From NCBI RefSeq assembly GCF_022965805.1, contig NC_133101.1, forward strand, positions 13,487,054-13,551,053: DNA of 64,000 bases, read 5' to 3'. The notes beneath the pieces are model-generated. The model was not told the DNA's origin, did not search any database, and worked only from the letters and a program-made list of their open reading frames with translations. This stretch comes from Primulina eburnea (Eukaryota; Streptophyta; Magnoliopsida; Lamiales; Gesneriaceae). Positions within the stretch are counted from its first letter, which is position 1, and every line of letters starts with the position of its first letter. Positions 21,463 to 34,095 of the stretch are shown piece after piece. A program made the position numbers and the translations under genes.

Positions 21463-24219
21463 CGTAACGTACCGTACTTTTACCATTCAAAATTTGCGGA
21501 AAAATTAAAATTTTCTTAAACATAAAATAACCTTCAAAGTTTGCCATAAAATAGCTCAACCAAGTCCCCCATAAGACATGGTTGTTCAAAATAACTACAA
21601 TAAAATTTGCTCACAAAAGGTTGGCTCAAAGTATTTCCATCAAAATATGAAATCAGTGTAATTTAACTTTTGCATAAAACTTAAACATGGAGGTCCTCGG
21701 GTTTAGCCTCCCGCTCAGTCCAAGCCTGCCCCTTGGTCGCCACCTCCTGTCTCCTCATCAACATACCCACCTGCATCGATCAAGTCTAGTGAGTCTAAAG
21801 ACTCAACACGTATAAACCGGAATAACGAATATTACGTAACAAAACCACATGCAACTTTAAAATAGAGCGTACATACTAAAACTTGAACTTGCATAACGTA
21901 ACTTAAACATACGTACATACATAGACGTGCCATAACTTGAAAGCTTTCATAAACATGCTTGCATAACTGAACGTACTTAAACATACATGACTTTCTTTTG
22001 CGTAGAGGCATGTTTCAAAGCAAGTGACCCATAACATAATAAATACCTGATAAGACAAACCACAGTACTGGGCTAACAGGGACGTATCCACTGCCACATA
22101 CATGAGATCCCCGTTCATAATTTAACGGGCTGGTTGGTCCCCGTTCATAATTTAACGCTTTCCAACCTCGATCTAACCCGTTCATAATTTAACGGGCGGA
22201 TTGGTCCCCGTTCATAATTTAACGCTTTCCAATCCTAACTTAATTTGGTCACAAGACATTTATCATACCTCCAAAAACTTAAAATATTTTCTTTGCACGT
22301 CATCATACTTACTTGGCGTTGAGAGATTCGTTGGACTTCGACTGGGGCCGTTGCTGCGACATACTAACATGAAATTGCATACTTAACTTGCATAACTTAG
22401 ACGTAGAAATCATACTTACTCTCAAGCTCAATCATTCCTTAGGACATTCTACAATTTCCCATGGCACGACCTTGATAACCCTTGCACTAAACCAAGACAT
22501 CAAACCCCAAAGCAACCATAATATTTTACCCAAAAACATGAGTACACGGACCCTATCCCCGGGTCCGTGTATAGGTCCGTGTAGGTACGCAAAAGAAATG
22601 TTCGGAAAGAAGACGGGACACGGACCCCGTGCTAGGGCCCGTCAAGGGGTCCGTGTAGGCTCGGACAGTTGACACTTGTGAGGAATCAAAGACACGGACC
22701 CCGTGCCATGGTCCGTGTACGGACGCAAATTTGGCTACTCGAAGGAAGTAAAGGCACAGACCCCGTGTTAGGGTCCATCAAAGGGTCCGTGTGACTTCGA
22801 ATTTTCTTCACCTGCGAGAAATTTCTTACACAATGCCTATTCTCCCAATTGACACATGATGGATCAAGATTCAACACTTTGAGACCCTCCTAGGACACCA
22901 TAGTTATGAGCTAAACTCGTATATACTTCCCAAAATAACGAAGCCCGTCTTAACACAATACAATCTCATAAACACGGAAATTGACAACAAGCGTTTCTTA
23001 CGACTTCTAACAAATTCAAGTGCCTATCGACACTAACAGGCACCCCAAATACAAACCTAAAAACATGCTATACATACCTAGAAGCAGCAACGATTACCCG
23101 TCGATTCCCAACGAAGCCTGCAACAATAAAACTTCAAGAACGCATCAATAACATAATTTTCTGGAAATCACAGCTTGAGCAGTCTCACGAAAAACGTCAT
23201 AACTCACTCTTTTTCATCTAAAAATCTCGAATTTTATATCAAATCGAAGGTATCAAAAATTTATACATTTTTCACGTTGAAAGTTTTCCCAAAATCTTGC
23301 CCGAAAATTCGCAGTTTTAAACAGAACAGTAAAAACGTAAATTTCAGATCTAAAAAGGGCTTCAAAAGCAATTTAAACATGATTGCTCAAACTTCTACAC
23401 AACATACACATGGTTTTACGCATAAATAACAACGCACGCATAATATGACATGATCGATACAGGAACGAAAGGATATACGTGCCTTATTGATATTAAACGT
23501 TACTGAACCGGTGATATCGAAGCGGAACCGGTGCGAGGCTTGATCCGGGACGACCGTGGCGCTACAATCCTTGAAGAATTCACACAAGATCGCTGGAATA
23601 ATAATAGGGGAGTGGGGCGGCTGCTGTTCTATTGAAGAACCCTAGTATTTCTTTTTGAAGAAAAAGATGAAAAGAATCGTGTAGTGTGTGTTATGGGTTT
23701 TAGTGTGTGTAAAAACATGTAAGTGTGTGTGAGTGCATAAAACATGCGCGTGGTTTTAAATTTATGTGTAATTAGTGCTAATTAACTAGTAAAAATACTA
23801 ATAAAAAGGCTAACCCACCTAGCTTAAAATAAACTCTACAATTAAAATAACACACACCAAAAATGCCAATTTTAAAGTTTTAAACTCTTAAAATTACTAA
23901 CTAAATGATTTAGGCTTAAAAATGGTAAAACTAAACAAATCATTTAAAGTGCCCCATCCTCAACTTAAAAATAAAATACCGCATTTTTAAATTGCCAACA
24001 TCGTCACCGGTCTTTTCCTCAATCCCGCCTCGAATAATCGCCTGAAACATGAAACGCGAAAAAAACATTTTATCGTGCATCACAATAAACATGACTAATT
24101 TAAAAAAACGCATTTTCATAAATTATGCATGGCTAAGAAAAAATCATTTTAAATTAAATAACTGATTCAACAATTAAATAATGCATGGGTTTTACGTGTA
24201 CTGAATTTCGGGCTCTACA
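21463..24219. mobile_element. Solo LTR (2757 bp) with 5-bp target duplication
   Basis: It is flanked by GTTTC at 21458-21462 and 24220-24224. Units 1 and 3 show a single GTTTC at this site. It starts CGTAACGTACCG (expected TG, so T to C) and ends GGGCTCTACA. It has no gag or pol, so it is best read as a solo LTR left by recombination. The first 2 kb are related to the LTRs of gypsy B, but the last ~700 bases differ. It contains four GTTCATAATTTAACG motifs (22108-22230) and an array of CACGGACCC/GGGTCCGTG palindromes (about 22545-22790). Confidence 0.88.
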
Positions 24220-24852
24220 GTTTCGATAGCCTTACTAGTAGGTGTTGCTATCCTAAAAGGTTTAACAAGCATTTTAGGTTTAACCCCTAATTTCTTAGTG
24301 AACCTCTTAGATATAAAAGAATGTGTGTCACCACAATCAAACAACACATAAGCAGGTAAATTTTTTTATCAGAATAGTAACTTCTAAAAAAAACTAGTGA
24401 ATGTCCCTCTAAGTTGCTAAATCTCGAGTTCGAGTTTACTCATGGTCTTAGATTGGGTCGTCATTTCTTGCTCAAACTTTGTCAAAATTATGTTCGAAAA
24501 TGGTTGCAACATGCTCGAGATTTTAGAGAATTTATGCTTAAATCGGTGTGATCTTCTTTGTGAAAAATGGGAAGGTTACTTATATGTGAGGAAGAAAAGT
24601 TTTTGGTCACGATTCTATCCCTTAAATGCATCATTGATGAGCATAAATAGACCAAAAAGTAAGCTGATGAGACTCTGATTACGCCTATAAATTAGATTTT
24701 AGGTCGTTGATTGATGGTTAATATACTACCTCGAAAATAATTGTCAAGGATATGAATGCATTGGTCCTTTGGCAAAATTTGACATCTTATCACGTTTTGT
24801 ATATTAGGATCTCAGTGAGATTATGATCATGCTGGCTCTAATATCATTTAAA
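24220..24852 (-). pseudogene. Old gypsy protease relic, left part, and primer-site relic, unit 2
   Basis: This continues the protease relic (VLFDCGDTHSF region) to about 24360. A degraded gag-like stretch then runs to a decayed iMet primer site around 24830-24845. A frame at 24442-24678 on the opposite strand has no recognisable domain. Confidence 0.6.
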
Positions 24853-27189
24853 TGTCATGTCCTGAGACCTAGGTGTACAGACACATTCGTTTTTTAACAA
24901 TCACATAAATTTAAAATAACATGCTCGTAATACAATATATAACCAAACCAGTTTATAAAATAATCCGTCATTGTCTTTACAACATGAAAGAAATCAAATA
25001 GTGCAGAAGAGTAAAACTTAAAACGTAAAATGACAATTGAAATATGAAAATAATCTTTCTTGGAAAGTGGCTTCTTCACCAGCTCCAGACGTCTCATGAT
25101 TTGTCCATCAACTTGTTTGTTGGTATTGTATAGGGAGAGAGGTAAGGGTGACTTAATTGGGAAACACTCAGCAAGTGGGGTTTGTTCGGATGTATATAAC
25201 AAATACATATATTTTTTCTAAACGTAACATTTCTTAACGGAAGGCATAACGTATCATAATCATATCCTGAACATGAAGCATTGAGATTTCATCTAATTTC
25301 CACGATTTTACTAATATATGTCCCCTATATGTTAATACTCAAGTGACGAGGCCATATAATGATTATAATCTCATCATATAGAGGTCATATAACAGTTATG
25401 ATCCTACCATATAGCGGTCATATCTTATAATAGTTTTCCAAATTTTTATTGAATTATATCAATGTTTGGAACATATAAAGCTTAGACAAGACATAAACGA
25501 ATAAATCATGCTCAAACGAAATTGTTCAAAAATGGAACATAGAATATCATACGTGTATAGAATATCATACGTGTATATATTTTTTTAATACATAAGCCCG
25601 TTTACTTTGGTCTTTCTTGATTCCAAACGTGAATATGAGTTGCTAGATAGTAGTTCAAATATAGTATTTGGTTGCTACTAGAAATTTTACTCGAAAATGG
25701 ACAAAATAATGCCACGAATCTGCTGCTGAAAGCCTCGAATTTGGCAGTTTTTCTTCTTGAATTTTTGTGAGATTTTCGGTGTTCTTTTATCTTGGTTTGA
25801 TCTCTTACTTATAGTTTGGATCTTACTTATAGTTGGGAAGAGAGAAGTTGAGCGGATGCCTTAGTGAACGTTTTAAGTCTTTTAAGCAGCTTATTTAATG
25901 TTATAATGTAGCCATTGGGTGTTACAATATGAATACAGACATGGCTTAATTTTTGAGATTTGTCATTATAGGTTGTCATCAAGTCATTGAATGGGTTCAA
26001 ATTTATTGTCTGTGCCCAAAATTTTGAGTTCTTGGGCTGTAGTATTTATAAATTTTAGTGGCCTTCACACAACCTATTAATGAATATATAATTCAGTCTT
26101 CGGAAAATTAATCGACAAGATATACCATCCGAGCATATCCTATATACGGTTTCTAGCTTATACATGTCATCAACCACAATGCATCTGCTCCTATGTATGT
26201 CGATACCATACTGAACCTCGCCATCTGATGACCCTCGTGGAGTCGATAAATGAGTCAAAGTCTAGCACTAGTACGTAGATCATCTATGTTGTCTCGGATC
26301 AAAATACTAATGATATAAAACCTTAACTGCAGACTAATCTACTCGATAAATAATAACCAATTGGAAAGTCGGATGGAAGGTTGTCCAGTGACTCATCATA
26401 TGATCATACATCTTTATGATTGAATATCTCTATGCACATACCAATGAAACCTGACCTATATCATCACATATATGTCTCGAAATAGAGTGACCAATGTATA
26501 CCTTATTTTTTAATCAAAATTGGAAAATCGTTTTTTTTTTCCGACGAAATTAATGTGTAAGACTTGTCATACAAAAGTACAAAACAAATGTTTTTTTTGA
26601 CTTTTACCCCATCATATATTGATATGAAGATTTCATTCCGTGGATTCGTGAATGATTTCAACTTTTGTCAAATTTTTGTCTACCTTTTCCTGAACTAATA
26701 ATGTTGCAAATCATTAATGAATCAAGCCTTAAAAATATTTTTTTATAAAAAAATCATAAAGAAACTAAATATTTGGAAAAAAAATATATTATCAGTATAT
26801 AGTATACATATGATTTATGAGCTAAATTATTTATATATTATATTAAATAAACACCATGTGTATGTCGGCTAGTTTAAGTGTCAAGATAAAGTTAAATCAT
26901 TGGGATACTTTTGCACGCGTGTGGAGATTTTGTATGCTTACACGAATTAATCAGTTGGAATATGTGAAAAAGTCGTTTAAAGATGAAAAAGTTGATTCTT
27001 TGTTAGATTCGGATAAACATTAAATTATACAGTCACAAACACAAAACGTGGCAGTGGAGGTGTCACAAGGGGTTTTGTGAAAAAGTTGATTCCTTTTGAT
27101 AGATTCGTAAAAACATTAAAGTATAGAGTCACAAATCAGAACATGTGGCAGTAGAGGTGTCACAAGGGGTTTTGTGTGACAAAGTGTGT
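24853..27189. other. Old LTR and AT-rich spacer, unit 2
   Basis: Counterpart of 8021-10876. The LTR edge TGTCATGTCC is at 24853, and the 516-bp segment occurs once (about 25455-25970). No gene seen. Confidence 0.5.
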
Positions 27190-27197
27190 AGTAGGTG

Positions 27198-27433
27198 GAG
27201 GGATGACAATGGGGTGGAGTTGGGTTTATTATCTCCATCCTAGTCTTCGAATTACATCCCTACCCCTATACCTGTCACGATCTTCGTTTTTTCGGGTTCG
27301 GGTTCGGGTTCGGTTCCCATTTCAAAAATATTAATGGGGCAACACGGCGTGGGTACAGGAATTCCCCACCCCGATCCCCGTTTCGAGTTTTCCCCGTGGG
27401 TCTCCAAATCCGTGGGAAAAATTGTCATCTCTA
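27198..27433. mobile_element. hAT-type MITE, unit 2 (236 bp)
   Basis: Terminal inverted repeats GAGGGATGACAAT and ATTGTCATCTCTA are bounded by a perfect 8-bp target duplication AGTAGGTG at 27190-27197 and 27434-27441. The 8-bp duplication and the TIR sequence point to the hAT superfamily. It is present at the same place in unit 1, so it predates the tandem duplication. Confidence 0.85.
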
Positions 27434-27441
27434 AGTAGGTG

Positions 27442-28667
27442 TTGGTGTTTAAATTTATGGAAAATAACTTTTTTAATCAGCCAATATTGTTTATTTTGAA
27501 TTTTAGTTTATTAACAGGTTAAATTTTGGTCATTGTACACTAACTATCAGTGTTTGGTTATTTTGTTTAAATTGCTGATGCGACGCTGAATATATTAACT
27601 TTTTCGACATCATAGCAGCATTCTTTTTAATGTTAGTAAATTTTTGGTTCAACTTAACAATTTTCAATGTAAGATCAATATTTTTTGTTTCAAAGTCACA
27701 ATTTTCAATATAAAATCAATACTATAAAGATAATTTTCTTAACTAAACACATAAACCAAGCTTTAATATAATGACATTCTATTACAATTAACTATAAAAA
27801 TTTGATTTTTTAGCATTTTTATTTGCAAAGTGATCAACCAATATTTCATAAATAGATTTTTATTAGAACTCATTGATGTTGCGGAATATCACGAACCGGA
27901 ACCTTCTTGTGCATTCCAAAAACTTCTAAATAGGTGCTCTGTAGAGGTTCAAGCACTTCTAAAACATTCTCCATATTTCATCAATTAAGAGTTTTCTGTG
28001 AAATCTTTTGTGCATAGAATAATCATTTAGAATAGTATAGAATGGAATTAACTAGAATAGTGTAGATCTTAGAACCTCCTAGAGAGTTGATATGTATCGC
28101 TTTCATTGTAGAAAGCTACTAGTATAAATAGGATTAATATAAATAGGGTGAAGCTCTTATTGTAAACTACCAAGTTTTCAAGCAATATCGCATTTTCTTT
28201 CAAAGTTTTCTAGAAGCATTTTTACTTAAGTCACTTTCACACAAGCAACAAAAGACTTTATCTATGCAGCTTACATGGGTAAACAGATAAAGTAAATGTC
28301 ATAATTGTACAAAACCGTAAAATATTATTAAAATAAAGATCGTTTTACATTAGAGCCAATAAAAACCCAAGCCACAAGTTGGCTCGCTGGACACCTACTC
28401 TAACAAATACAAAATACTAGGAAATTCAAATATCCAATCATATTTTTCCTACCAATTAATAGAATAAACATCCTTCCGTGGTAGTTATTATGTATAGGAC
28501 ATATCAGTGGATTTTCACAGAAGCACCGCAGAAGGAAAAATTGGAAAAACAGACCTGCTGACGGGGATAGAGGCCTGTCATAAATCATAGATTGTAAGGG
28601 GCTGCTGACTGAGGATTTCAGTCGAGAGGGCGGACTTTTCATTGACAATTTTTAAAGAGGAATTTCG
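27442..28667. other. Spacer downstream of the pseudogene 3' end, unit 2
   Basis: Counterpart of 11115-12348; AT-rich, no supported gene. Confidence 0.5.
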
Positions 28668-30581
28668 TTATACTGGAGATGGGGAGAGTAAATATTCAGG
28701 CTGTAATCTTTGTAGAAGTATCCCACATAAGGGACAACATGGTGAGAAAGATTTCCTGAAGGCTGAAGATTCGAAAAAAGATTTAAAATTGGAAGGGTGT
28801 AAAGGCATCGTGAAAAAAATTAGAGGTACCAACTTTGAAGCTCGTCTTTGACAACACATGCAAAACCGGGAATATTTAGCAGGGCAAAGTTGCATAGATA
28901 CAGAACACCGGTGTAGCTTATGGGTTTGATCAACTCCATTGCCATTCTTCACTCCCGAACAAATGGCGTATTCTATTGATTCAAATGGCACAATTGCTGA
29001 ACAAAAACTGCAATGTTCTTCATATTCAATACTCTCTCTCCTGTTAATAAAGCAAGAATGGAAACAGTCTTCAGCTAATAGATTGATACAGTATCTTAAG
29101 ATGCTATTCTATGTATGTGTGCATGAATGAACCAAAAGAAGTTCAACAAAGATAAGAACATCATGAATTACCTCTTCTTAATTTTACCAACTTTGGCAGC
29201 AAGAAATTTTAAATCATCCTCGACAATTTTCTCATGAAGTGAGATATAGTGCTCCAGTGGTGGCCATTCATCAGGACGCCAACAGCCAACATCGCAAAAA
29301 TTTGTTGGCACATCTGACAGAATGATCTAAAATGGCAGAAAAATATAAACCAACAAGTCTTCTCCGTAGTTTATTTTCACAGCACAACTGCAACTCCTTC
29401 CACACATTTGTCTGTTCCTCTATGGCACTACTGAATCTTTCCAAGTCTTGGTGTTTTCTACTCTCGCTCACCTCATCATTTTTAAGCACAACATGCCTGA
29501 TGATTACATTGATGAGGTGCAACTTACGGGTTGAAAGAGTGTGCAAAATTTTAGATGTCGTAGACAAGAACGTAGTACAAATGCCAAAATTGGATCCAAA
29601 ATAAGATGTCAACCATTTCTGCAAAATATGCTCTACATAGTTTGGTATCGACTATTTGAAAGACACGAGGGCTGCCACAATATCCCAAATGTTCAGAAGC
29701 CCACTGAAACTCCCACACAGACTCAGAGACCATAATATGTTTTTTTCCCACCAAATTAATTCTACCTCAGGGAAACCAGGAAATTATCCGAAATCAATAT
29801 CAAAACATATATTGGAGGAAGTGTCCAATTGCTGCCCTCCAATCCAAAGGAACTCGATAGCAGCTTTCTGAGTTCTGTAAAATTACAATAACATTTATTG
29901 GTCAATCAAACATAGGTAACTGTTTGAATGGTTAGTTCTTATTGCTTCCATTCAGATTTTGACTAAATCATCAAAATTTTCTTTTAAAGAAATGTGGGTG
30001 CTTGTTTGTTGCAAGCATCTATCCATATGGCAGTTGCTATTTCATAATTTGATACCAAAAAATATAATTTTAAAAGTTCACCTTTCCTGGTACATGGGAT
30101 TTAATAAATCTGAATCAAATCTTCGAGCCTGCAAATAACAGACACCAAACTTCTTAGAACTAGATTTAAGTACATGGGTATCAATGACATCTATTCAGCA
30201 TAAGGTAAAAGGTGACCAAGTGCAAGAAAAAGATCAAGAGATTCCATTGCTTAGAGTCATTTCAGTCAACTAAGCTCCTTTTCCTAGGTATTATTATATG
30301 ACTACTGTTCTGGAGAGATGAAATTTCGATCATTCTATTTTCCTCTTTATTTTTATTTTCAGTAAATTTTCTTTATTTTTGTAAAGGGCAAGAAGCAAGA
30401 TATTGACCAATCTCATCTGAAACATAATATGAGAGAAGTAAAATTCAATTTTTTGGATGGTATGTTATCTAAGAGTTTTCTCAAAATGCTATGAATAGAA
30501 TTCAGTTTTTTCTTCAAATCATGAATCGCTACATCGAGTGAGTTTATTATTTTGACTTAAAATTTGATAAGAGAGAAAAAC
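28668..30581 (-). pseudogene. TFIIIC delta-like pseudogene, 3' half, unit 2
   Basis: The zinc-finger exon is 28668-29040 (acceptor CAG at 29041-29043). It is fully open, with HCSFC, AIC, RCSVSMQLC, FCMCC and CPLCG. The preceding exon 29172-29874 is 703 bp, one base longer than in unit 1: an extra base near 29327 shifts the frame, so the product diverges after LYFSAILD. It also shares the TAA stop at 29784-29786. The gene is cut at 30582 by the retrotransposon nest; its 5' half resumes at 58475. The best-preserved zinc-finger exon of the window is here. Confidence 0.78.
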
Positions 30582-32676
30582 GGGAACATACCGTACTTTT
30601 CATACTTAAAAATTTGCGGAAAAATTAAAAATTTTCTTGAATGTAAAAATACTTTCAATGTTTGCCACAAAAATATCACAACCAAATCCCCCATAAGAAA
30701 AGGTTGACAAAAACATCCACTTCATCAAAACTGAGTAATAAAATATTCAACATGCTAAACATTTAAAATAAACGTGGGCGGTCCTCGGGTCTAGCCTCTC
30801 GCTCAGTCCAAGCCTGCCCCTTGGTCGCCACCTCCTGTCTCCTCATCAACATACTCACCTGCATCGATCAAGTCTAGTGAGCCTAAAGACTCAACACGTA
30901 TAAACTGGAAATAACGAGTACTACATAATAAAACGACAACGACTTTAAAATAAGGCGTATATACTTGAAACTTGAACTTGAAATAAACTTGAACATACAC
31001 ATGCACATAGACGTGCCATAACATAAAAATCTTCGAACTTGCATACTTGAAAATACTTGACATACATGATTTCATTTTGCGTAGAGGATGTTTCAAAGCA
31101 AGTGACCCATACATAATAAACGCCTGATCAGACACACCACAGTACTGGACTGACAGGGACGTATCCACTGCCACATACATGAGATCCTCGTTCATAATTT
31201 AACGGGCTGGTTGGTCCCCGTTCATAATTTAACTCTTTCCAACCTCGATCTAACCCGTTCATAATTTAACGGGGTGGAGAGGTCCTCGGCCACGTTCACC
31301 GACTTCCAAACCCATTCATAAATTGGTCACAAGACATTTAGCATACCTCAAAAACTTGAAAATATTTTCTTGCACGTCATACATACTTACCTGGCGTTGA
31401 GGGATTCTTTGGACTCCGACTGGGATCGTTGCTACACATAATAACATGAAATTTCATACCTAACTTGCATAACTTAGACTTCGAAATCATGCTTACTCAC
31501 AAGCTCATTCTATCCCTTAGGACGTTCTAGATTTTCCCATGACTCGACCTTGTAAAACATCGTATTAAACCATAGCATAAAACCTCGAACCGAACCTTAA
31601 GTGATAAAAGAATTTAACCCAAAACTGAAGGTACACGGACCCCGTGCCCAGGTCCGGCCCCGGGTCCGTGTAGGTTCGCTAAGTTATGTGCGTGAAGAAG
31701 AAGAAGGCACGGACCCCATCTCTAGTTCCGAGTAAGGGTCCGTGTAGGTGCGGAAAAATGAAACTCCTGAAAGAGCAAAGGCATGGACCTCGTGGAGAGG
31801 TCCGGGTGAACATCCGTGTAGGCACTGCAAACATACATCGAGTGAAACACAAAAGCACGGACCCCGTGCACTCATCCGTGTAGGGGTCTGTGCTGACTCG
31901 CAAAAACGACACTGAAGGAATAAAAAACGCACGGACCCCGTGTCAGGGTCTGTGTACGGGTCCGGCTAGACACTGAATGACGAAACCTGCGTGCAAAACT
32001 TAGTGTGATGTTTCCTTCTCCCCAACCAAACCAAATGACCACGGATCGATACCCCGAGACACATCCTTGTACGCTACGGCATTGTACCAACCCAAGTAAG
32101 CCATTAAAATTGTTCCCAGGAGCAACAATCAACAACAACAACGACACGACCTGAAATTCGTCACCATTATTCTCCCTATGATTTTTGTTTCAACCTGGTG
32201 CCTAGCAACACGAACGGTGATCCAAATAAGAACCCAACATCATAAAAATCATACCTAGACGCAACAACGATCGCCCATCGATCCCCAACGAAGCCTGCAA
32301 CATAAAACTTCAAGAAACACATCAATAACAAAATTTTCTGGAATTCACAGTTTGAGCAGTATCACGAAAAACATCATAACTCACTCATTTTTCGTCCAAA
32401 AATCTCGAATTTATATCAAATCGAAGGCTTCGAAAAGTTCTACATTTTTTGTGTTGAAAGTTTTCTCAAAATTCCGACTGAAAAATCGCAATATTTGAAA
32501 AGACAGTAAAAAACGAATTTTTGAGATTCAAAACTACTTCAAAATACGTCCAATACAATTTTTGCTCAAACTACTACGAATAATTCACATGTTTTCACAC
32601 AAAACGCATCAAAATTCATACTATGACAAGATCGATGCAGCAAGAACAGAATATACATGCCTTTTGATAATAAACG
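30582..32676 (-). repeat. 3' LTR of gypsy B
   Basis: This begins GGGAACATACCG where the 5' LTR has TGTAACATACCG, so the terminal TG has mutated or been trimmed. It contains three GTTCATAATTTAA motifs (31190-31275) and an array of GGACC/GGTCC palindromes (about 31630-31960). Host sequence ends at 30581, matching unit 1 position 14266. Confidence 0.8.
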
Positions 32677-33919
32677 GCTGCTACCTTCGCTGCGTCCACC
32701 TCAATACCACTGCTAGATACTATATGCCCCAAAAATGTGACTTTCTGCAACCAAAACTCGCACTTACTAAACTTTGCAAACAACTTACGGCTCTGCAAGG
32801 TCTGTAAAACTTTCCTCAAGTGCTGGCTATGCTCCTCATGGCTCTTCGAGTATATAAGAATATCGTCAATGAATACTATGACGAACTGGTCGAGGAACGC
32901 CTGAAATACTCAGTTCATGAGGTCCATGAAAATAGCTGGAGCATTTGTCAATCCAAACGGCATCACCAAGAACTCGTAATGCCCGTATCTGGTCCTGAAA
33001 GCTGTCTTGTGGACATCTTCATCCTTCACTTTCTGCTGATGATACCCTGATCAAAGATCTATCTTAGAGAACACGGTAGCTCCCTGCAACTGATCGAACA
33101 AGTCTTCGATTTTAGGCAACGGGTACTTATTCTTGATCGTTACCTTGTTCAGCTCACGGTAATCGATGCACAGTCTCATGCTCCCATCTTTCTTTTTCAC
33201 AAAAAGTACTGGTGCGCCCCACGGTGAGAAACGCGGGCGGATAAACTCCTTGTCTAAGAGCTCTTGAATCAGCTGCTTAAGTTCTAACATCTATGCTGGA
33301 GCTAATATGTACGGTGCCTTCGAGATTGGCACTGTGCATGGCATAAGATCAATAGCAAACTCCACCTCTCTATCTGGTGGAAGGCCTGTGACGTCGTCAG
33401 GAAAGACGTCTGGGAAATCTCTGACGACTGGCACGTCTGACCTAGGAGGAGTGGGCACGTCAGGTGCTGAGATAACACTAGCCAAGAAAGCCTGACACCC
33501 CTTAGAAATTAGTCTCCTCGCCTGCATGCACGAAATCATGCGAGGGAAACTCCTCCATCTAGCTGGCTCAAATAGAAACAGCTCCATGCCCAGCGGTCTG
33601 ACCAACACTGATCTCTTCTGAAAATCGATCAGAACTCTGTTCTTAGTCAGCCAATCCATTCCCAAAATAATATCGAACTCCGGCATCGGCAGTAGGATCA
33701 AATCTGCATACACTAGGTGACCATGCAATTCCAAGTCAATATCTCTGATCACACTGGTAGCTAACAAATCTTCCCTGGATGGGACTGTCACAGAAAAATT
33801 TCTGTCTAGGCCAGTGGACTTGAGGTCCAAATGATTAGCAAAAGTCTCCGAGATAAAGGAGTGAGTGGCTCCTGAATCTATCAGTGCAGTTGTGGCTAAT
33901 CTCTTTATGAAAATGTTTC
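32677..33919 (-). pseudogene. Gypsy B pol: protease and partial reverse transcriptase
   Basis: The exon begins after a CAG acceptor at 33920-33922. It reads the protease [15 protein letters not shown] and [10 protein letters not shown], then [24 protein letters not shown] block, [20 protein letters not shown] and VFSKIDL. A TGA at 33051-33053 replaces Arg of DLRSGYHQ (CGA to TGA). RT then continues in frame through the [10 protein letters not shown] catalytic motif and AKFSKCEFW to AKVAAV, where it fuses to the LTR. RNase H and integrase were deleted. The nearest relatives in the window are C and D. Confidence 0.85.
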
Positions 33920-34095
33920 CTGAGAGATGCGTTAGCACAACACAAACTTATATCCCAAAATTACTAACATAAACCTCAAGCATAATAGAACTCAATATCC
34001 CAAGGCACACAAAATATTACTAGCACGCTAATAATCCCAAGTAAAAATTCCATATGCAAGGCAAAATAATACTGAGCTTAGTTAGAAAAGTTTAC
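33920..34095 (-). other. Putative intron between gag and protease, gypsy B (176 bp)
   Basis: The donor is G|GTAAAC at 34095 and the acceptor CTCTCAG ends at 33920. Removing it joins L-L-N-G to N-I-F-I-K-R in frame, restoring a continuous gag-protease reading; unspliced, gag ends within five codons (GKLF-stop). The segment is AT-rich with stops in all frames. A similarly placed intron is inferred in gypsy C. Evidence is sequence only. Confidence 0.6.
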
